From the NCBI GenBank assembly GCA_040752515.1, contig JBFMGQ010000025.1:1-50159 (forward strand): a stretch of DNA of 50,159 bases. The letters run 5' to 3'. Source of the stretch: Tenuifilum sp040752515. GTDB taxonomy: Bacteria > Bacteroidota > Bacteroidia > Bacteroidales > Tenuifilaceae. The notes below the pieces were generated by a model, which ran no database searches, had not been told where the DNA came from, and was given only the letters and a program-made list of their open reading frames with translations. This document shows, one piece after another, positions 1-6,992 of the stretch. A program made the translations under genes and the position numbers. The stretch's first letter is position 1, and each line of letters starts with the position of its first letter.

Positions 1-93
1 AATAATCAACCAATGAAGAAATGTATATAATCCAAGAAATCCGAATGAAATTATTACGAAAGGTAAAAAAATCTTTAAAAGCTTAGTTTTCAT
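1..93 (-). CDS. N-terminal end of a truncated membrane or secreted protein
   Basis: An open frame on the minus strand starts with ATG at 93-91 and runs off the left window edge after 31 codons. The visible peptide begins MKTKLLKIFLPFVIISFGFL and continues with a further hydrophobic stretch, so it is a signal peptide or first membrane segment. The function cannot be told from this piece. The start lies only about 25 bases from the attC-like repeat at 118-258, the same arrangement seen for the other minus-strand genes next to such repeats in this window. It is short enough that chance cannot be excluded, but the Lys-rich start followed by an unbroken hydrophobic run is typical of a real Bacteroidota N terminus. 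Confidence 0.6.
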   Translation of the reverse strand, partial: MKTKLLKIFLPFVIISFGFLGLYTFLHWLII

Positions 94-117
94 TTATCGT
101 GATGTCTTTTTTATAAT

Positions 118-258
118 GCCCTACAACGTTTGATGGTATGGTGTCGTGCGGGATTACGAAGCGATTTCTTGTCAGTTTACACCGACTTTTTTACGAGCCA
201 CAAACGCTCGCAAACCACTGAAACCCGCATGCACTATACCATGTGTTAGCAACTGGCC
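118..258. repeat. attC-like imperfect inverted repeat, family A copy 1
   Basis: Left arm 133-152 (ATGGTATGGTGTCGTGCGGG) pairs with right arm 224-242 (CCCGCATGCACTATACCAT); the left arm has one extra unpaired base (tcg against ca). The arms enclose a loop of about 71 bases. Core-like ends flank them: CTACAAC at 121-127 and GTTAGCA at 245-251. This layout (core, arm, variable loop, arm, core, with an extrahelical base) is that of an integron attC site. The loop is clearly related to that of the element at 47614-47746: both hold CAGTT(T)ACACCGA, AACGCT and ACCACTnAAACCC in the same order. No integrase gene is visible, so calling it an attC is inference; a MITE-like or RNA hairpin repeat is the alternative. 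Confidence 0.6.
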
Positions 259-875
259 TTTTTTGTTTTTTGTCATTTTTTTGTCAAATATACGCAAACT
301 TTTCAATCGAAGTGCTGCCGTTTCTTGGTGCGTTGGCGTGGGACGGGCTGACAGGCTCTTTTGTAAGCCTTTGGATGGAGCGACGGCTCGTGGGGGCTTG
401 CAAATGTGCCTGACAGCGAAGGGATGGGCGGGTCGGCTTGAACGTATGCTGTTTGTTTTTGTCTTTTGTTTCGGGGTTTTGTGAATTATCAAAATGGTAA
501 TAAACTGTCAAAACAGGGAAATGAATGGTTGTTGTAAAGAAATATGCGATTGTCGTAAAGAATTCAATGATTGGTCGAGTGAAAAACGTTATTGTTGTTG
601 AGAAATATATATTTAATTTGTTGAAAATCATAATTTTTATGTCGAAATGTTAGTTTATGTAAAATAAATTCATAATTTGCATCGTGAAAATCGGATTTTA
701 TACATGGAAATCCAATAACAGGTCGAAGAAATCCTCGGTTGTTGTGTAGAGAGTCAATATTGTTGGTAAGAAAAGAGGTATGGAGTGGAGGAAAATCAAT
801 GTACCATGTGCGAAATTCAGTATTAGTGTTAGTTTTTCCTTAATCTCTTAATATTAACTCTTAAATCTTACCGTA
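259..875. other. 617-base gene-poor stretch between repeat and first gene
   Basis: Open frames here on both strands look like chance. The first part (about 290-490) is G-rich and shares short words with 13590-13680 (for example GACAGCGAAGGGA against GGCAGCGAAGCGAAG, followed by TTTTGTnTTTTG and CGGGGTnTTTG). The middle holds a degenerate tandem repeat (527-610). The last 200 bases are A+T-rich and should carry the promoter of the gene at 876; TAATTTG at 673-679 resembles a Bacteroidota -7 word but lies 200 bases upstream. Nothing else is recognisable. Confidence 0.5.
527..610. repeat. Degenerate tandem repeat, four units of about 21 bases
   Basis: Four adjacent units start at about 527, 548, 569 and 591. 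Each has the pattern (G/A)TTGTnGTnnAGAAAnAT: GGTTGTTGTAAAGAAATATG, GATTGTCGTAAAGAATTCAA, GATTGGTCGAGTGAAAAACG and ATTGTTGTTGAGAAATATAT. The spacing of 21-22 bases is two helical turns. In the minus-strand frame it reads as repeated FFTT-type peptides, but that frame has no other sign of being a gene. The third unit is the weakest. Confidence 0.4.
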
Positions 876-1817
876 ATGAACATTAATCAAGAAGACAAAT
901 TTAGTATGTACTACGTGGTAAAGAATACTTGCGAAAAGTATCAGACCACCTGGACGACAAACGCTGTATTTGCAGCAACGTACAATCTTTGGGTTGCTAA
1001 AATTCCGTTGATTGAACAAAACAGGGATGCCCAAACCCTTGAAACAACGGGTATAACCACCGATAAAACGGCGAAACGTAACAGCATGACTGAAAAAACG
1101 CTATTCATGATTAATCGTTTACAGTCGTATGCGAATGTTGTAAATAATCCAGAATTGCTTGAAAGTATAAAATATACGGCTTCGGATTTGAAAAAATCGA
1201 GAGATACCGATGTTGTAGGTATTTGCAATACGGTGCTTGCCAAGTCTAATGCCAATGCTGCTGCTATTGTGACTTATGGCGTTACTGCTGCTATGATAAC
1301 TGAATTACAGGCTGCTATTACTGCTTATTCGGCTACACTTGCCAAACCAAAGGCTGCTAAATCGCAAACTAAAACGGCTACTGAAAACCTTACCAAACTG
1401 TTTAAAGAAGCTGATGAACTTTTAGTTAAGCGTTTGGATTTGGATATTGAACTGTTTAAAACTTCGAAACCCGAATTTTACAGTCAATATAAAACTGCCC
1501 GAATTATTATCCCAACAGGTGGGGGTGCTACTTCTGTTTTAGGCAGTGTTAACCTTGCAGGAAGCGGTGAACCACTGAAAGGGGTGTCGTTTACTTTTGT
1601 TGCTGAAACCAATGGAATGATGAAAGCTGCTGCTACAAACGAAACTGCAAAGCCGATAGTTAAAAAGAGTGCCGATAAAGGTAAATTCCGTGCTACATTG
1701 CCAGAAAATACATATCGTGTAATAATTGAAAAAATTGGTTACAAAAAACAGGAAGTAACAATAACCGTTGCAAATGGTGAAACTACAAACTTGAATATTG
1801 AACTAGAAAAGAATTAA
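876..1817 (+). CDS. Carboxypeptidase-regulatory-like domain protein of unknown function
   Basis: The 313-residue protein lacks a signal peptide. Residues 1-215 are mainly helical, with a region rich in Ala, Thr and Lys (about 100-175). After a short Gly-rich linker (IPTGGGATS), residues 220-313 form a beta-sandwich of the carboxypeptidase regulatory-like type: GSVNLAGSGEPLKGV, then YRVIIEKIGYKKQEVTITV and a closing NLNIELEKN. That fold is common in surface and secreted Bacteroidota proteins as a prealbumin-like accessory domain. Proteins of this layout recur in Bacteroidota as hypothetical proteins. It stands alone on the plus strand, converges on the metal cluster, and is followed by a strong terminator. 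The first in-frame ATG is used. Role unknown. Confidence 0.8.
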   Translation: MNINQEDKFSMYYVVKNTCEKYQTTWTTNAVFAATYNLWVAKIPLIEQNRDAQTLETTGITTDKTAKRNSMTEKTLFMINRLQSYANVVNNPELLESIKYTASDLKKSRDTDVVGICNTVLAKSNANAAAIVTYGVTAAMITELQAAITAYSATLAKPKAAKSQTKTATENLTKLFKEADELLVKRLDLDIELFKTSKPEFYSQYKTARIIIPTGGGATSVLGSVNLAGSGEPLKGVSFTFVAETNGMMKAAATNETAKPIVKKSADKGKFRATLPENTYRVIIEKIGYKKQEVTITVANGETTNLNIELEKN

Positions 1818-1820
1818 GCA

Positions 1821-1855
1821 AAGATTGCCCCGCAAACATGCGGGGCAATCTTTTA
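1821..1855 (+). terminator. Strong intrinsic terminator
   Basis: A perfect 13-bp stem (AAGATTGCCCCGC at 1821-1833, GCGGGGCAATCTT at 1840-1852) with the six-base loop AAACAT is followed by a T-rich tail. It starts four bases after the stop codon of the plus-strand gene. On the minus strand the hairpin also lies downstream of the DUF302 gene, although the tail there is less T-rich, so it may stop transcription from both sides. Confidence 0.9.
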
Positions 1856-1901
1856 TTGTATCTACAAAGGTTATTTGTATGAAAAAATTATCCTGAGCCA
1901 A

Positions 1902-2288
1902 TTAAAGTGTATCAATTACCTTTTTAAGTTTAGCGGTAACCTGTTGGGCAACGTCTCCCAACGCAGGGTTGGTAATGGCTTGCATTGAGGCAATCGGGTT
2001 AACGGCGGCTATTTCAATTTTATCCTGACTTTGTTCAATAACAAGCACATTGCAGGGTAACATGGTTCCTATTTTATCCTCAGCCTGTAAAGCCTTTAAT
2101 GCAAATGGTGGGTTACATGCGCCTAATATGGTATATCGCTTAAAATCAACATTAAGTTTTTCTTTTAACTTTTCGTGCATGTTTATTTCAGTAATAACGC
2201 CAAACCCTTCGGTTTTTAGAGCTTCATTGGTTAACTTAATTGCTTCATCAAATGAAGTATTAAGTAATTTGCTAAAATAGTATTCCAT
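1902..2288 (-). CDS. DUF302 family protein
   Basis: The 128-residue cytosolic protein matches the DUF302 fold: SFDEAIKLTNEALKTEGFGV near the N terminus, then FKRYTILGACNPPFALKAL, a MLPCNVLVIEQ strand and the PIASMQ motif (residues about 98-105). DUF302 proteins are often found beside metal efflux or thiol-redox genes, and several carry a conserved Cys in the GACNP position, as here. Biochemical function is unknown. It is the last gene of the minus-strand metal cluster, 36 bases after the HMA-CDF gene. Confidence 0.88.
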   Translation of the reverse strand: MEYYFSKLLNTSFDEAIKLTNEALKTEGFGVITEINMHEKLKEKLNVDFKRYTILGACNPPFALKALQAEDKIGTMLPCNVLVIEQSQDKIEIAAVNPIASMQAITNPALGDVAQQVTAKLKKVIDTL

Positions 2289-2324
2289 AGTTTTAGAATT
2301 TAGATGTTTAAAAATATTGTCAAT

Positions 2325-3122
2325 TTATTTAGCGAGCTGTAAAATCCTGAAAGCCCCCCGGGCTACTATAACAAAGACAAGTGAGCCTACAATTAAATCG
2401 GGAAGTTTGGAAGATAATAATAATACTAAAATACCTGCTATAATTACGCCTATACTGATAAGTACATCATTGGCAAGAAATATCTTTCCGGCTTTTATAT
2501 GTACTTCATCTTTGGTTTTAGCTTTTTGCAATAAATAGAGGCTTAGAGCATTTCCGATAAATGTAAAAGATGCAACAATTATCATGGTTTTATAATCAGG
2601 TATATGTTCGTACCCTAAAAATCTTCTAATAACCTCAAATAACCCGGCAATTGCAAGCGTAAGCTGTAAATAACCGCTTATTTTAGCAACAACTTTTTTC
2701 TTTGAGAGCGCTTTGCCAACTACAAACAAACTGATACCAAAAACAAGTGCATCGGCCAACATATCGAGGCTATCTGCAACAAGACCCATTGAGTTGGCCA
2801 ACAGGCCTGCAATGAGTTCGATAACGAAAAAAGAAAAATTAATACCAAATACCCAAAAAAATAGTTTTTTCTCGTCCCTTTCTTCTGAAATTAAAAAATC
2901 ATCCGGCAACGCTTCTTTTGCTATGATTTTTGTATCGAGCTTCAAACTGTCAATAGTTTGAAAAATAACATCGTTATCCCCAGAATGAAATACTTCGAGT
3001 TTCCTGTTGGGTATATCGAAATGCAATGATTTTATTGAACCTACACCCTGGAGTTTTAACCTGATTAATTGTTCTTCCGAAGAACAATCCATTTTTGAAA
3101 TATTGAAGGTTGTCTTATTCAT
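2325..3122 (-). CDS. Cation transporter, CDF superfamily with N-terminal HMA-like domain (paralog 1)
   Basis: The preferred start is the ATG at 3122, giving 265 residues (MNKTTFNISKMDCSSEE); an upstream in-frame ATG would add 14 residues, but the paralog at 5071-5865 begins at the equivalent point. Residues 1-70 form a ferredoxin-like metal-binding domain with the single-Cys motif SKMDCSSEE. Then come about six membrane segments with the CDF signature ADSLDMLADA in TM2 (Asp-x3-Asp pair) and FLANDVLISIGVIIAGILV later. CDF proteins export Zn, Co, Cd, Fe or Mn by proton antiport. The usual large C-terminal cytosolic domain is absent; metal sensing may have moved to the N-terminal domain. Metal specificity cannot be read from the sequence. 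Confidence 0.85.
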   Translation of the reverse strand: MNKTTFNISKMDCSSEEQLIRLKLQGVGSIKSLHFDIPNRKLEVFHSGDNDVIFQTIDSLKLDTKIIAKEALPDDFLISEERDEKKLFFWVFGINFSFFVIELIAGLLANSMGLVADSLDMLADALVFGISLFVVGKALSKKKVVAKISGYLQLTLAIAGLFEVIRRFLGYEHIPDYKTMIIVASFTFIGNALSLYLLQKAKTKDEVHIKAGKIFLANDVLISIGVIIAGILVLLLSSKLPDLIVGSLVFVIVARGAFRILQLAK

Positions 3123-3185
3123 CTTATAAAACTTTACAACCATCGTTTGACCATGCTTAGCCAAACGATGGCTATTTTTAGTAAC

Positions 3186-3785
3186 TTATTTAAGGCTTTC
3201 GGTATAAATATGATTTAAACGAAGCATTTTATAATAATCATCGAAAATTAACAAATCGGCATCTGATTTGAAATGTAAATCAATTAAATCATGAAACTTT
3301 TTATTGCTTGCAAATGATGTTTCAATATTTTTGAGTGTTAATTCTTTCAAAGGGTTACTGGCGGCTTCGCTAAAGAAATATCTTGTTTTTGAAACAGACT
3401 GATTGGATTTAGGGCTTGTGGTTGATTTTTCTATAATCCGATAAACTGTAATTGGCCCTTTGTCGATAATTTCATATTCTTTATCCTGAAATACCCTGTA
3501 TTCCTTACCATCGCACAAGCGAAATCCCCAAATTTCCGATTTAGATAATTTAATGGTACTATCACGATGGGTAACCTTTACTGTTTTTGAGCCGAAAAAA
3601 TCGGAGGTGCTTATTTTATGTTTTTCGGTAAGGCAGTTTATTTCGTAGGTGAGCTTGCCTGTAGAAAAATCGTTAGCTGACAGATATAAGCCACTTTTAT
3701 TTGAAAGAGCTTCGTTAGATTGTCCAAATGTTGAACTTATTAATGCTAAGCCAACAATAGCGAGTGATAATAATTTTGTCTTCAT
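3186..3785 (-). CDS. Secreted protein of unknown function (tandem paralog A)
   Basis: The 199-residue protein has a clear signal peptide (MKTKLLSLAIVGLALISSTFGQ). The mature part starts with GLYLSANDFSTGKLTYEI and is predicted mostly beta, with one free Cys pair (NCLTEK, RLCDGKEYRV). It is paralogous to the next gene: both share GLYL(S/T)xxDFxTGKLT, an IW/IF-(G/A)-(F/I)RL-x-(D/N)G-(K/E)-x-YR block and a C-terminal half about ALT/ELTLxNI. No known domain is recognised. Its place inside the metal cluster suggests a periplasmic or outer-membrane role in metal handling, which is inference. Confidence 0.8.
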   Translation of the reverse strand: MKTKLLSLAIVGLALISSTFGQSNEALSNKSGLYLSANDFSTGKLTYEINCLTEKHKISTSDFFGSKTVKVTHRDSTIKLSKSEIWGFRLCDGKEYRVFQDKEYEIIDKGPITVYRIIEKSTTSPKSNQSVSKTRYFFSEAASNPLKELTLKNIETSFASNKKFHDLIDLHFKSDADLLIFDDYYKMLRLNHIYTESLK

Positions 3786-3822
3786 AATTTTAAAATTTTG
3801 GAATTAATACTAAAAAGCATAT

Positions 3823-4449
3823 TCATTTTTTTATTACTGAAAGAATTGTTTCGTTTAATGTAAAGTGACCCGTTTTCGGATTAATTTCAGACAACATCTC
3901 ATCGGTTGTGTATTTGTCGCAAACGGTTTTGTGTACAAAGGTATCGGTAAGGGCATATTTACGAAGGTTGGCCAAGGTAAGCATGAATACCGCATTTTGA
4001 TTTCTTGTACTGAAATAAAAATAGGTGATTGGAACTTCCTTAGACCTGCGACTTCTGCCCGATTGTTTGTATTCGGTTTTGGTGGTTTTGAAAGTATAAA
4101 TGTACAAATATGAAGTATCGGCAATTAAACAAGGGGTGCGGTTTATAAAGCGGTAATTTTCGCCATTGGTTAAACGGATGGCAAAAATACTATCCTTGTA
4201 AAAAACGGTTTCTTTGTCCTGCTCTATGCTGATAATATCGGGCGAGATAAAGAATTGTTTGAGTTTGATTTTATCTCCTTTGTGCTGTTTATCGGTAGGA
4301 AAGGTAAGTTTTCCGGTTTGGAAATCGGAAGGAGTAAGATACAAGCCCTCGACTTCGCTGTTTTTTATTTCCTTTTGGCGTTGTGCGAAAATTTGCCCTG
4401 TAAGGCTTAACAGCATTACTATTGCTGTGATTTTTATATGTGTTTTCAC
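3823..4449 (-). CDS. Secreted protein of unknown function (tandem paralog B)
   Basis: The 208-residue protein has a signal peptide ending in IFAQ. The mature region starts with GLYLTPSDFQTGKLTFPT, matching its neighbour (3186-3785), and continues with IFAIRLTNGENYRF, STRNQNAVFMLTLANLRKYAL and a polar C terminus. A basic segment (SGRSRRSKEV) sits in the middle. The two genes are adjacent, same strand, 37 bases apart, and likely arose by tandem duplication followed by strong divergence. No function is recognised. Confidence 0.8.
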   Translation of the reverse strand: MKTHIKITAIVMLLSLTGQIFAQRQKEIKNSEVEGLYLTPSDFQTGKLTFPTDKQHKGDKIKLKQFFISPDIISIEQDKETVFYKDSIFAIRLTNGENYRFINRTPCLIADTSYLYIYTFKTTKTEYKQSGRSRRSKEVPITYFYFSTRNQNAVFMLTLANLRKYALTDTFVHKTVCDKYTTDEMLSEINPKTGHFTLNETILSVIKK

Positions 4450-4467
4450 TTTTCAAAATTTTAGATA

Positions 4468-5064
4468 TTAAAACCACCTGCCAGTTTTTTGGCAGTAATG
4501 TAAATAGTTTTCGCCGTGTACACTTCTCAGGTATTCTTCTTCGAGCCTTACTTGTACCTGAAAAAGCAGGGTTGACGCAACGAAAACCAATAAGGTAATG
4601 GCATTGGGTATTATGAGGAATATCCCTGCCAATGTTAAGAGCATACCCAAAAACACTGGGTTTCGGGAGATAGAAAACAATCCGTTGGTTTTGAGTTCGG
4701 TTTTAGCCGAATGGTCGATACCAACACGCCATGAGTTGCTCATTTGCACCTGTGCAATGATTATCCATAACAAAGCAAGGTGAATGAGTGCAAAACCTGC
4801 ATATTTGAGTATTGATATTTCGAGCCACGCAAAGGGTGCGAAATATTGCAAACCTGCGGGATGAACGAGGTTTACCAATGCCACAATAAAGATTAATGAT
4901 GTTATGGGTGCTGATACCTTGCCCAAAAAGTCGTGTGCCGAATCGGTATTTTTAAACACATATGGATTAATGCCTGTTTTGCGTTTTACCCGAACTGACG
5001 GGATAACAAACACGACGAGGAAGTACACAACCAAAAACGATAGGATATATATTTTTTCGAACAT
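4468..5064 (-). CDS. Isoprenylcysteine carboxyl methyltransferase family membrane protein
   Basis: The 198-residue integral membrane protein has about five hydrophobic helices. The C-terminal half carries the ICMT/PEMT-like signature: GLFSISRNPVFLGMLL (SAM/lipid-binding helix pair) and RLEEEYLRSVHGENYLHYC, with the conserved E-E and H-G-x-x-Y. Bacterial members of this family are often encoded beside metal-efflux genes and are annotated as putative methyltransferases; the substrate is unknown. It is six bases from the downstream end of the HMA-CDF gene, so the two are certainly cotranscribed. Confidence 0.88.
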   Translation of the reverse strand: MFEKIYILSFLVVYFLVVFVIPSVRVKRKTGINPYVFKNTDSAHDFLGKVSAPITSLIFIVALVNLVHPAGLQYFAPFAWLEISILKYAGFALIHLALLWIIIAQVQMSNSWRVGIDHSAKTELKTNGLFSISRNPVFLGMLLTLAGIFLIIPNAITLLVFVASTLLFQVQVRLEEEYLRSVHGENYLHYCQKTGRWF

Positions 5065-5070
5065 AACTAA

Positions 5071-5865
5071 TTAATTTTTACTTAGTTTTAAAATGCGGAT
5101 AGCTCCCCTGAAAACAATAAGAAATACTAATGAACCGATTACAAGGTCGGGGTATTTTGAGTTTGTGAACAAAACCAAAAGGCCTGCAATTATAACCCCT
5201 CCATTGATTATTATGTCGTTGGAAGTGAAAATCATGCTTGCTTTCATGTGTGCTTCGTTGCTATTAGATTTTTGTAGCAAGTACAAGCAAATTGCATTGG
5301 CAAGCATGGCAAAAACTGAAACAGCAACCATGGTGCGATAGTCGGGAAAGGTATCCGTACCAATAAACCTTCTTACAACCTCAACCAAACCAATTAATGC
5401 CAATAATAGCTGTAAATAACCGCTCCAAGCGGCCACTTTTTGTTTACGATGAACCAAACTGCCAACAGCCCAAAGACTAAGTCCGTAAACAAAAGCATCG
5501 GCAAGCATATCAAGCGAATCGGCAACCAAGCCCATTGAGCCTGAAAATAATCCCGCAACAATCTCGATTAGGAAAAATCCGAAATTGATGACCAGAACAG
5601 CCCATAAAAGTTTTGATTGTACATCGTTTTTGTTCTTAGCCGATTGCCAATCAATTACAGATTGTTCTTTAAGTTCGGAACCCAAATCAAGGCTTTTTAA
5701 TTTGCGTTCAATCTCGTTGTTTTCGGAATGTACGATTATCAACGTTCTTTCGGTTATATTAAACTGCAAATCATGAATGGCGGAAATGCCATCCAGTTTC
5801 ATACGAATTAATCTCTCCTCTGAAGGGCAATCCATTTTGCTGATAATATATGTGCTTTTAATCAT
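5071..5865 (-). CDS. Cation transporter, CDF superfamily with N-terminal HMA-like domain (paralog 2)
   Basis: The start is placed at the ATG at 5865 (MIKSTYIISKMDCPSEE), giving 264 residues. The open frame extends further upstream but that part overlaps the czcD gene out of frame and has no family resemblance. Residues 1-75 are the HMA-like domain with SKMDCPSEER; the membrane part has ADSLDMLADAFVYGLSLW (CDF TM2 Asp pair) and FTSNDIIINGGVIIAGLLV. It aligns along its whole length with the protein at 2325-3122 (PDYRTMVAV against PDYKTMIIV, CLYLLQKS against SLYLLQKA, SKYPDLVIGSLVF against SKLPDLIVGSLVF). The paralogs are separated by three unrelated genes, so one may handle a different metal. 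Confidence 0.87.
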   Translation of the reverse strand: MIKSTYIISKMDCPSEERLIRMKLDGISAIHDLQFNITERTLIIVHSENNEIERKLKSLDLGSELKEQSVIDWQSAKNKNDVQSKLLWAVLVINFGFFLIEIVAGLFSGSMGLVADSLDMLADAFVYGLSLWAVGSLVHRKQKVAAWSGYLQLLLALIGLVEVVRRFIGTDTFPDYRTMVAVSVFAMLANAICLYLLQKSNSNEAHMKASMIFTSNDIIINGGVIIAGLLVLFTNSKYPDLVIGSLVFLIVFRGAIRILKLSKN

Positions 5866-5878
5866 GGGGAAGTGCAAA

Positions 5879-6769
5879 TTAAAAATTACAATTTGTTTCG
5901 CAATCGGCTTTGCCATATTCAACCTGTATGGTAGCGTGTTCAATATCAAACTGCTGGTGCAACTGGTGTTGAACGTTGGTGATAAACGTAACATCGGTTT
6001 GGGTGTTGGTTGCCAAATGCACGGTAAGGGCTGCATCGGTGGTGCTTAATGCCCAAATATGCAGGTCGTGTATGTCGGAAACTTCGGGCAAACTTTTCAG
6101 GTAGTCTCGCACGGCTTGGATATTCACGTTTTCGGGAACGGCATCGAGGGCAAGGTTTACAGAATCGATAAGTAAATGGTACGAGCTGTAAAGGATTACT
6201 GCAATGATTGCAAATGATACCAACGAATCGACCCAAACTATACCGGTGAAAGCCATAATTATACCAGCTACTACTACCCCCAACGACACAAGGGCATCGG
6301 CAATAAAATGGATAAAGGCACTGCGGATATTCAAATCGTGCTTTTTGCCTTTCATAAACAGCCATGCCGTAAAGCCGTTTACGGCTATACCAATGGCAGC
6401 AACAGTAATAACACTATTTGAGTTAATTTCGAGCGGTTTACCTAGTCGTTCGATGGTTTCCCAGATAATAAACACCACAGCAGCTAAAAGCAAAATGGTA
6501 TTTAGCAGCGCGATGAGAATTGTTGAACGGCGGAAGCCATAGGTAAATTTTAGCGTTGGCTTGCGTTGCGACAGAATTACCGCAACCCACGAGAAAACTA
6601 AAGCAAGAACATCACTTAGGTTGTGCCCTGCATCCGCAACCAATGCCATTGAGTTTGAGAAAAAACCGTAGGTTGCTTCAATAATAATAAAAACGATATT
6701 TATGGAAATGCCTATTTTAAAGGCATTTCCTAAATTAATATCGTGACTGTGTGAATGTTGGTGCTCCAT
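5879..6769 (-). CDS. czcD: Zinc/cobalt/cadmium efflux protein, CDF family (CzcD/ZitB type)
   Basis: The 296-residue protein has the standard CDF layout: a His-rich cytosolic start (MEHQHSHSHD), six membrane segments, and a C-terminal ferredoxin-like dimerisation domain (about 205-296). Metal-binding motifs are visible in TM2 (ALVADAGHNLSD, HxxxD) and TM5 (FIHFIADALVS, HxxxD), which is the zinc-transporter arrangement. The C-terminal domain contains DIHDLHIWALSTTDAALTVHL, typical of ZitB/CzcD. It exports Zn (and often Cd or Co) from cytoplasm to periplasm, where the Czc pump can take over. It follows the GDCCVxC gene after a single base. Confidence 0.93.
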   Translation of the reverse strand: MEHQHSHSHDINLGNAFKIGISINIVFIIIEATYGFFSNSMALVADAGHNLSDVLALVFSWVAVILSQRKPTLKFTYGFRRSTILIALLNTILLLAAVVFIIWETIERLGKPLEINSNSVITVAAIGIAVNGFTAWLFMKGKKHDLNIRSAFIHFIADALVSLGVVVAGIIMAFTGIVWVDSLVSFAIIAVILYSSYHLLIDSVNLALDAVPENVNIQAVRDYLKSLPEVSDIHDLHIWALSTTDAALTVHLATNTQTDVTFITNVQHQLHQQFDIEHATIQVEYGKADCETNCNF

Positions 6770-6770
6770 G

Positions 6771-6986
6771 TTATTTTATATCGTTTTGCACTTGCATTGG
6801 AGGACATTTTACCGTACCATAGGAACATAAAACGCAGCAATCTCCCGATTTAGGCTTTATAACTTTATTGCAATTGCTACATTCATAGTAGTACATACAA
6901 GCATCCATAGGCATTGTTATACTCTGCTCAAAGCCACAATTTGGACATTTTAATATAGATTTAATATTAATCATACTGAAACTCAT
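6771..6986 (-). CDS. GDCCVxC domain-containing small protein
   Basis: The 71-residue protein has three Cys motifs: KCPNCGFE, YECSNCN and the family signature GDCCVLCSYGTVKCPPMQ near the C terminus. The family is known for members in which one of the signature Cys is selenocysteine; here the residues are Cys (no in-frame UGA). The many Cys pairs suggest a zinc-ribbon-like or thiol-redox metal-binding protein, possibly a metal chaperone. It is tightly packed between czcB (gap of six bases) and czcD (gap of one). The ATG at 6974 (MINIKSILKCP) is an alternative start that matches usual family length better. Confidence 0.88.
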   Translation of the reverse strand: MSFSMINIKSILKCPNCGFEQSITMPMDACMYYYECSNCNKVIKPKSGDCCVLCSYGTVKCPPMQVQNDIK

Positions 6987-6992
6987 TAAAGA

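Noticed and set aside
146..631. Overlapping open frames on both strands in the G-rich stretch
   Set aside because: They cross the attC-like repeat and the tandem repeat, have no domain and no normal start context; low-complexity FFTT runs come from the tandem repeat.
5866..6036. N-terminal extension of the second HMA-CDF gene
   Set aside because: It overlaps czcD in another frame, is unlike the paralog, and the family begins at MIKSTYIISKMDC.
6771..6986. Selenoprotein in the GDCCVxC gene
   Set aside because: The signature residues are encoded by Cys codons; no in-frame UGA and no selenocysteine insertion element needed.
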